Assembly: GCF_021513135.1 (NCBI RefSeq)
Contig: NZ_CP090981.1
Span: 1,302,001 to 1,366,000 of the forward strand
Length of the DNA stretch: 64,000 bases
Origin: Vibrio sp. SS-MA-C1-2
GTDB lineage: Bacteria > Pseudomonadota > Gammaproteobacteria > Enterobacterales > Vibrionaceae
Direction of reading: 5' to 3'
The position numbers were made by a program, and so were the translations under genes. Position 1 is the first letter of the stretch. Each line of letters opens with the position of its first letter. Positions 60,054 through 64,000 of this stretch are shown piece by piece. The notes under the pieces are model-generated. The model saw only the letters and a program-made list of their open reading frames with translations, did no database searches and was not told the origin of the DNA.

Positions 60054-62023
60054 ATGAATATAAAAAACTATTTTTCATCAGATGGCGTCTTAGCCCAAGC
60101 AATTAAGGGCTTTCAGCCTCGAACCTCGCAAACTGAAATGGCAGAAGCAATTGCTCAGGCGATTGAAGACCAATCCCAATTGGTGATTGAGGCGGGAACG
60201 GGAACAGGGAAAACCTTCGCTTATTTAGTTCCAATTTTAATGAGCGGAAAAAAAGTATTATCAGTACAGGCTCAAAAAATTTACAAGAGCAGCTATTTCA
60301 TCGAGATTTACCGTTGATGGTCTCCTCCTTGGGGTATACCGGGGTGATTGCGCTACTAAAAGGACGATCCAATTATCTTTGTATTGAACGCTTAGATCGA
60401 GAGTTGGCAGAAAGTCATCGTCCTCAAGCGGATCGAACTCTTTTTCATCAATTAACTCAGGTTCGTCGTTGGCAGTCAGAAAGTAAAAATGGTGATCTGT
60501 CTGAATGTGAAAGTTTACCTGAAGATAGTCCGGTTATTCGTACCATTACCTCAACGAACGATAACTGTTTAGGTAAAGAGTGCCCAAGTTTTAGTGACTG
60601 TTTTATTGTTAAAGCTCGAACTAAAGCGATGGAAGCGGACATAGTGGTGGTGAATCATCATCTTTTCTTAGCGGATATGGCGATTAAAGAGACGGGCTTT
60701 GGCGAGTTAATTCCAGAAGCAGAACTGTTTGTTTTTGATGAAGCCCATCAAATTCCCGACATTGCCAGTCAATACTTTGGTTCTACGTTTAGCAGTCGTC
60801 AACTGCAAGCCCTAGCAAAAGATATCGAATTAGCATATCGAACCGAAGCAAGAGATGTTCGACAATTACAGAAAACCGCAGATCGACTTCTTCAAGCGTC
60901 AATGGAGATGCAGATTGTGTTAGGAGAGCCGGGCTATCGAGGAAATTGGCGACAGGCGCTAAATAACAGTGCCATTAGTCGAGAAGTCGAACGTTTAACC
61001 GATGTTTTGTCGTTAACTTACGATGTGCTAAAGCTGGTGGTAGGAAGAAGTGAATTAATTGATAGTGCCTTTGATCGTGCTACCCAATTAAAAGCTCAAT
61101 TAGCCAGAGTGTGTGATACGTCGATTATGGGCTACTCCTATTGGTATGAGTGTTATAACCGTCATTTTAGCCTTAATATTACACCATTATCTGTGGCCGA
61201 AAAGTTCAGTCAACAGATTGCCAATTATGCCGGAAGTTGGGTTTTTACTTCAGCAACGTTAACCGTCGATGATGATTTTAACCATTTTAATCAACGATTA
61301 GGATTAAAGCCTAAGCAGCAACTCTCTCTGTTGAGTCCATTTGATTACCAATCTCAAGCTTTGCTCTGTGTTCCTCGTTTTTTACCTGAGGCGAACAGTT
61401 ACGGCTTAGCGGATAAATTGATTGAAATGCTGCAACCGATTGTTGAAGTGAATCAAGGTCGCTGTTTCTTTTTATGTACTTCTCATCAAATGGTTCGAGA
61501 GCTTGCTGAGGGGTTTCGAGAAAAATTATCTCTACCCGTTCTGGCTCAAGGAGAGATGCCAAAACACAAACTGCTCAATGAGTATCTTGAACATGGCAAT
61601 GCGATATTAGTGGCAACTGGGGCTTTTTGGGAAGGCGTTGATGTTAGAGGGCAAGCACTAAGCTGTGTTATCATTGATAAACTTCCTTTTACGGCTCCTG
61701 ATGATCCTTTATTACGAGCACGGATAGAGGAGTGTCGACTCAATGGCGGTGATCCTTTTCAACAAGTTCAGATCCCTGATGCGGTGATCACCTTAAAGCA
61801 AGGGGTTGGGCGACTGATTCGTGATGAATCCGATCGCGGTGTGTTGATTATTTGTGATAATCGATTGGTTTCTCGTCAGTATGGCGCAACGTTTTTAGCC
61901 AGTTTGCCTCCGATCCCTCGTACGCGAGATTTGGAGTTAGCAATACAGTTCTTGGCAGCAATACCTGAACCAGAAAAAGAAAAGAACCTTAAACAAAAAG
62001 GGCAACGAGAAATCGAGCTATAG
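60054..62023 (+). pseudogene. yoaA: ATP-dependent helicase gene yoaA, frame broken at or just after a seven-A run
   Basis: XPD/DinG-like Fe-S helicase acting in DNA repair. Frame zero runs from 60054 (MNIKNYFSSDGVLAQAIKGF) through Walker A EAGTGTGKT near 46-54 and stops at 60317. After the A7 run at 60248-60254 the -1 frame continues the family sequence (IISTGSKNLQEQLFHRDLP, then LLKGRSNYLC, NDNCLGKECPSFSDC with the Fe-S cysteines, FDEAHQ, GVGRLIRDESDRG) to 62023. A -1 shift would give about 656 residues (E. coli 636). Because E. coli has KKVIISTG, a lost A in GTAATT just downstream explains the change equally well. Confidence 0.85.
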
Positions 62024-62129
62024 TATTAATAAATGATAGTATTAACAAGTCACTGTATTAAAAGTAAAGACTCTTTTTAATGCTGAACCAAATTGATTGA
62101 TGATTCGATTTAGAGGCATCATCAAGATG

Positions 62130-62257
62130 TATACCTAAAGTAATTGGAGTTGCTAGTAGGCGGCAAGTGAATGAGAGCCCATGAGTATAGGCGTACTATA
62201 TGATTGGGGCGAATGAGCATAGCCAACAACCTAGCAACTTCAAGTAAGAAGGGTATA
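62130..62257 (+). repeat. ERIC-like repeat, full length, abutting tsaB
   Basis: 128 bp. TATACCTAAAGTAATTGGAG, GAGAGCCCATGAG, GATTGGGGCGAATGAG, CAAGTAAGAAGGGTATA. It ends 32 bp before the chosen tsaB start, leaving no room for a promoter between. Confidence 0.94.
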
Positions 62258-62289
62258 TGATTTTTTATAAAACCAACATTGGCATACCT

Positions 62290-62991
62290 ATGACAAAGAA
62301 AATTTTAGCGGTAGATACTGCAACTGAAAACTGTTCTGTAGCACTTTTGATTGATGATCAAATCATTTTTCGTTCTGAGTTAGCCCCAAGAGAACATACC
62401 ATTAAAATTTTGCCGATGGTGGATCAAGTTCTCTCTGAAGCAGAAGTTTCACTTTCTCAGCTAGATGGTTTGGCATTTGGTCGTGGTCCCGGTAGCTTTA
62501 CTGGGGTTCGTATTGGGATTGGTATTGCTCAAGGTCTAGGATTTGGTGCTGATCTGCCAATGATTGGTGTTTCTACACTTGCAGCGATGGCGCAAGGGGC
62601 TTACCGTCAATTTGGCGCTGAGCATGTGCTATCTTCGATTGATGCTCGTATGTCAGAAATCTATTGGGGGCAATACCAGCGTCTAATCAATGGCGATTGG
62701 CAGTTAAATGAGCAAGAAGTTGTCTCAACGCCAGAGTTAATTTTAGAGCGGGTCTCTCTTGATCAAGAGAGAGAGTGGTTTCAAGTTGGAACAGGCTGGC
62801 AAGCTTATCCCGATTTATCTACGTTAGCGAAAAATAGCGTAACTACTGAACTGCTTTACCCTGATGCACAAGATATGGTGCATTTAGCACAATTTGCTCT
62901 AGCTCGTGGAGAAGTGGTTTCTGCTGAGGATGCAACACCTGTTTACCTTCGAGATACGGTTACTTGGAAAAAGCTTCCTGGTCGAGAATAG
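62290..62991 (+). CDS. tsaB: tRNA threonylcarbamoyladenosine synthase component TsaB
   Basis: Partner of TsaD and TsaE in making the t6A37 tRNA modification. 233 residues from the ATG at 62290 ([19 protein letters not shown]), matching E. coli (231). Key blocks are [23 protein letters not shown] (read [10 protein letters not shown] then [13 protein letters not shown]) near 70-92, [10 protein letters not shown] near 101 and [15 protein letters not shown] at the end. An in-frame ATG at 62257 at the ERIC edge would add 11 unrelated residues. Confidence 0.95.
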   Translation: MTKKILAVDTATENCSVALLIDDQIIFRSELAPREHTIKILPMVDQVLSEAEVSLSQLDGLAFGRGPGSFTGVRIGIGIAQGLGFGADLPMIGVSTLAAMAQGAYRQFGAEHVLSSIDARMSEIYWGQYQRLINGDWQLNEQEVVSTPELILERVSLDQEREWFQVGTGWQAYPDLSTLAKNSVTTELLYPDAQDMVHLAQFALARGEVVSAEDATPVYLRDTVTWKKLPGRE

Positions 62992-63013
62992 AGTCGGTCA
63001 ATATGTTAAATAG

Positions 63014-63042
63014 CACCGGGCTCTATGACTGTCGGTGTTTTT
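63014..63042 (+). terminator. Intrinsic terminator after tsaB
   Basis: Stem CACCG / CGGTG (63014-63018 and 63033-63037) followed by five T. The rest of the 270-bp gap to fadD is AT-rich; a small palindrome GGTATGATACC lies at 63064-63074. No gene is seen in it. Confidence 0.7.
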
Positions 63043-63261
63043 ATCATGAATTTTAATCGTGTAGGTATGATACCAGTTGTTATTAGGAAATAAAAAAATA
63101 TCAAGTATGTTGAAATAACAAAGCTTCGTTATTGTTGCGTTAGCAATAAAGTTGTTGTTAATAACACAAATTTTCACTGGTAGGATAGTATTTATCTGAT
63201 GATCGAATAAAATCATTGTCCCTTAAATACAATATATAAAAAAGAAGATAAGGAGAGTGCA

Positions 63262-64000
63262 GTGGATAAAATTTGGACTGACCAATACCCAGCAGGTGTG
63301 CCCGCAGAAATCGACCCTGATTGTTATTCATCATTAGTCGAAATGTTTGAGCGTTCAGTACAACGTTACGCTGATCAGCCAGCATTTATTAATATGGGTG
63401 AAGTGATGACATTTCGTAAGTTGGAGGAGCGCAGTCGTGCTTTTGCTGCTTACTTACAGAATGAATTGAAACTGAAAAAAGGCGATCGTGTCGCATTAAT
63501 GATGCCAAATTTACTGCAATATCCCATTGCTCTGTTTGGTGTTCTTCGTGCTGGTTGTATTGCAGTTAATGTTAATCCATTGTATACCCCTAGAGAGTTA
63601 GAGCATCAATTAAATGACTCCGGTGCCGCAGCAATTGTTATTGTCTCTAACTTTGCTCATACATTAGAACAAATTGTTGATAAAACTGCGGTAAAACACG
63701 TTATTTTAACTAAGCTTGGCGATCAACTACCAACAGCTAAAGGTAAAATCGTTAATTTTGTCGTGAAATACGTCAAAAAAATGGTGCCTAAATATAGCCT
63801 ACCACATGCGACTTCAATGAGAGTGGCATTACGTAAAGGCTATCGCATGCAGTATGTGAAACCTTTTATTGATGCCGAAGATATCGCATTCTTACAATAT
63901 ACGGGTGGAACGACAGGGGTAGCAAAAGGTGCTGTATTAACCCATCGTAATATGATCGCCAATGTGATGCAGGCTAAATCGATGTATAACCCTGTATTAG
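63262..64000 (+). CDS. fadD: Long-chain-fatty-acid--CoA ligase, 5' part (continues beyond window)
   Basis: Acyl-CoA synthetase activating fatty acids at the inner membrane. Starts with GTG at 63262 ([20 protein letters not shown]), with AAGGAGAG upstream. The first 246 residues are close to E. coli Fad[41 protein letters not shown], TVxKTAVxHVIL-type stretch, and the AMP-binding loop [12 protein letters not shown] near 212-223. The gene runs off the right edge. Neighbourhood tsaB-fadD is known in vibrios, where a lipoprotein gene (slp) usually lies between; it is not present here. Confidence 0.95.
   Translation, partial: MDKIWTDQYPAGVPAEIDPDCYSSLVEMFERSVQRYADQPAFINMGEVMTFRKLEERSRAFAAYLQNELKLKKGDRVALMMPNLLQYPIALFGVLRAGCIAVNVNPLYTPRELEHQLNDSGAAAIVIVSNFAHTLEQIVDKTAVKHVILTKLGDQLPTAKGKIVNFVVKYVKKMVPKYSLPHATSMRVALRKGYRMQYVKPFIDAEDIAFLQYTGGTTGVAKGAVLTHRNMIANVMQAKSMYNPVL

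Noticed and set aside
60314-62023. A separate helicase gene beginning at 60314
   Set aside because: It would lack Walker A; the missing N-terminus is in the other frame upstream, so it is the second part of yoaA.
63062-63079. Possible FadR operator upstream of fadD
   Set aside because: The right half (ACCAGTT) fits, but the left half does not, and the palindrome at 63064-63074 has a different centre.

Overview
This window reads as a chromosomal segment of an AT-rich gammaproteobacterium, most likely a member of the Vibrionaceae such as Photobacterium or a close relative. That is an inference from three things. First, gene order matches enterobacterial and vibrio core blocks (aat-cydC-cydD-trxB / lrp-ftsK-lolA-rarA-serS; metG / apbC-udk-dcd-asmA; rne / rluC-maf-yceD-rpmF-plsX-fabHDG-acpP-fabF-pabC-mltG-tmk-holB-tatD-ptsG). 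Second, the proteins are close to their E. coli counterparts. Third, ERIC-type intergenic repeats are very dense. No rRNA or tRNA gene was seen, and no phage, insertion sequence, integron or CRISPR array.

Layout. 1-7.5 kb (mostly minus strand): aat, the cydDC cysteine/glutathione exporter, trxB and alanine dehydrogenase, with lrp divergent. 7.9-14.8 kb (plus strand): ftsK, lolA, rarA, serS. 15-19 kb: a LysR regulator convergent with a DUF1656/HlyD/FUSC efflux operon of the AaeXAB type. 19.5-24.4 kb: an agmatine deiminase operon (antiporter, agmatine deiminase, putrescine carbamoyltransferase) with a divergent TetR regulator. 24.4-35.6 kb: a DAACS symporter, metG, apbC, udk, dcd, asmA, a cobalamin adenosyltransferase and a SulP transporter. 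35.9-39 kb: rne with a structured leader. 39.6-54.2 kb: rluC, maf, then the long ribosomal-protein/fatty-acid/cell-wall/replication cluster ending at ptsG. 54.6-64 kb: a PhnA-like protein, a cold-shock protein, cardiolipin synthase, an RluA-type pseudouridine synthase, a SAM methyltransferase, a pilotin-like lipoprotein, yoaA, tsaB and the 5' part of fadD.

Most genes are core metabolism. The accessory parts are the agmatine catabolic operon (ATP and alkalinisation from agmatine, with no carbamate kinase seen here), the AaeXAB-like efflux operon, the SulP transporter, the PhnA-like protein, and about sixteen ERIC copies or fragments. These copies sit in tandem, nested one inside another, directly against gene starts, and in one case supply the stop codon of a gene.

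The most notable observations are these. Two otherwise full-length genes, pabC and yoaA, are each broken by a one-base frame change at the same kind of site, a run of seven A in the phase A_AAA_AAA_G. An ERIC copy is inserted inside another ERIC copy after ptsG. Three matching palindromes resembling Mlc/NagC operators lie upstream of ptsG. A 52-bp nested palindrome separates apbC from udk. I did not find convincing evidence of a wholly new multi-gene system.
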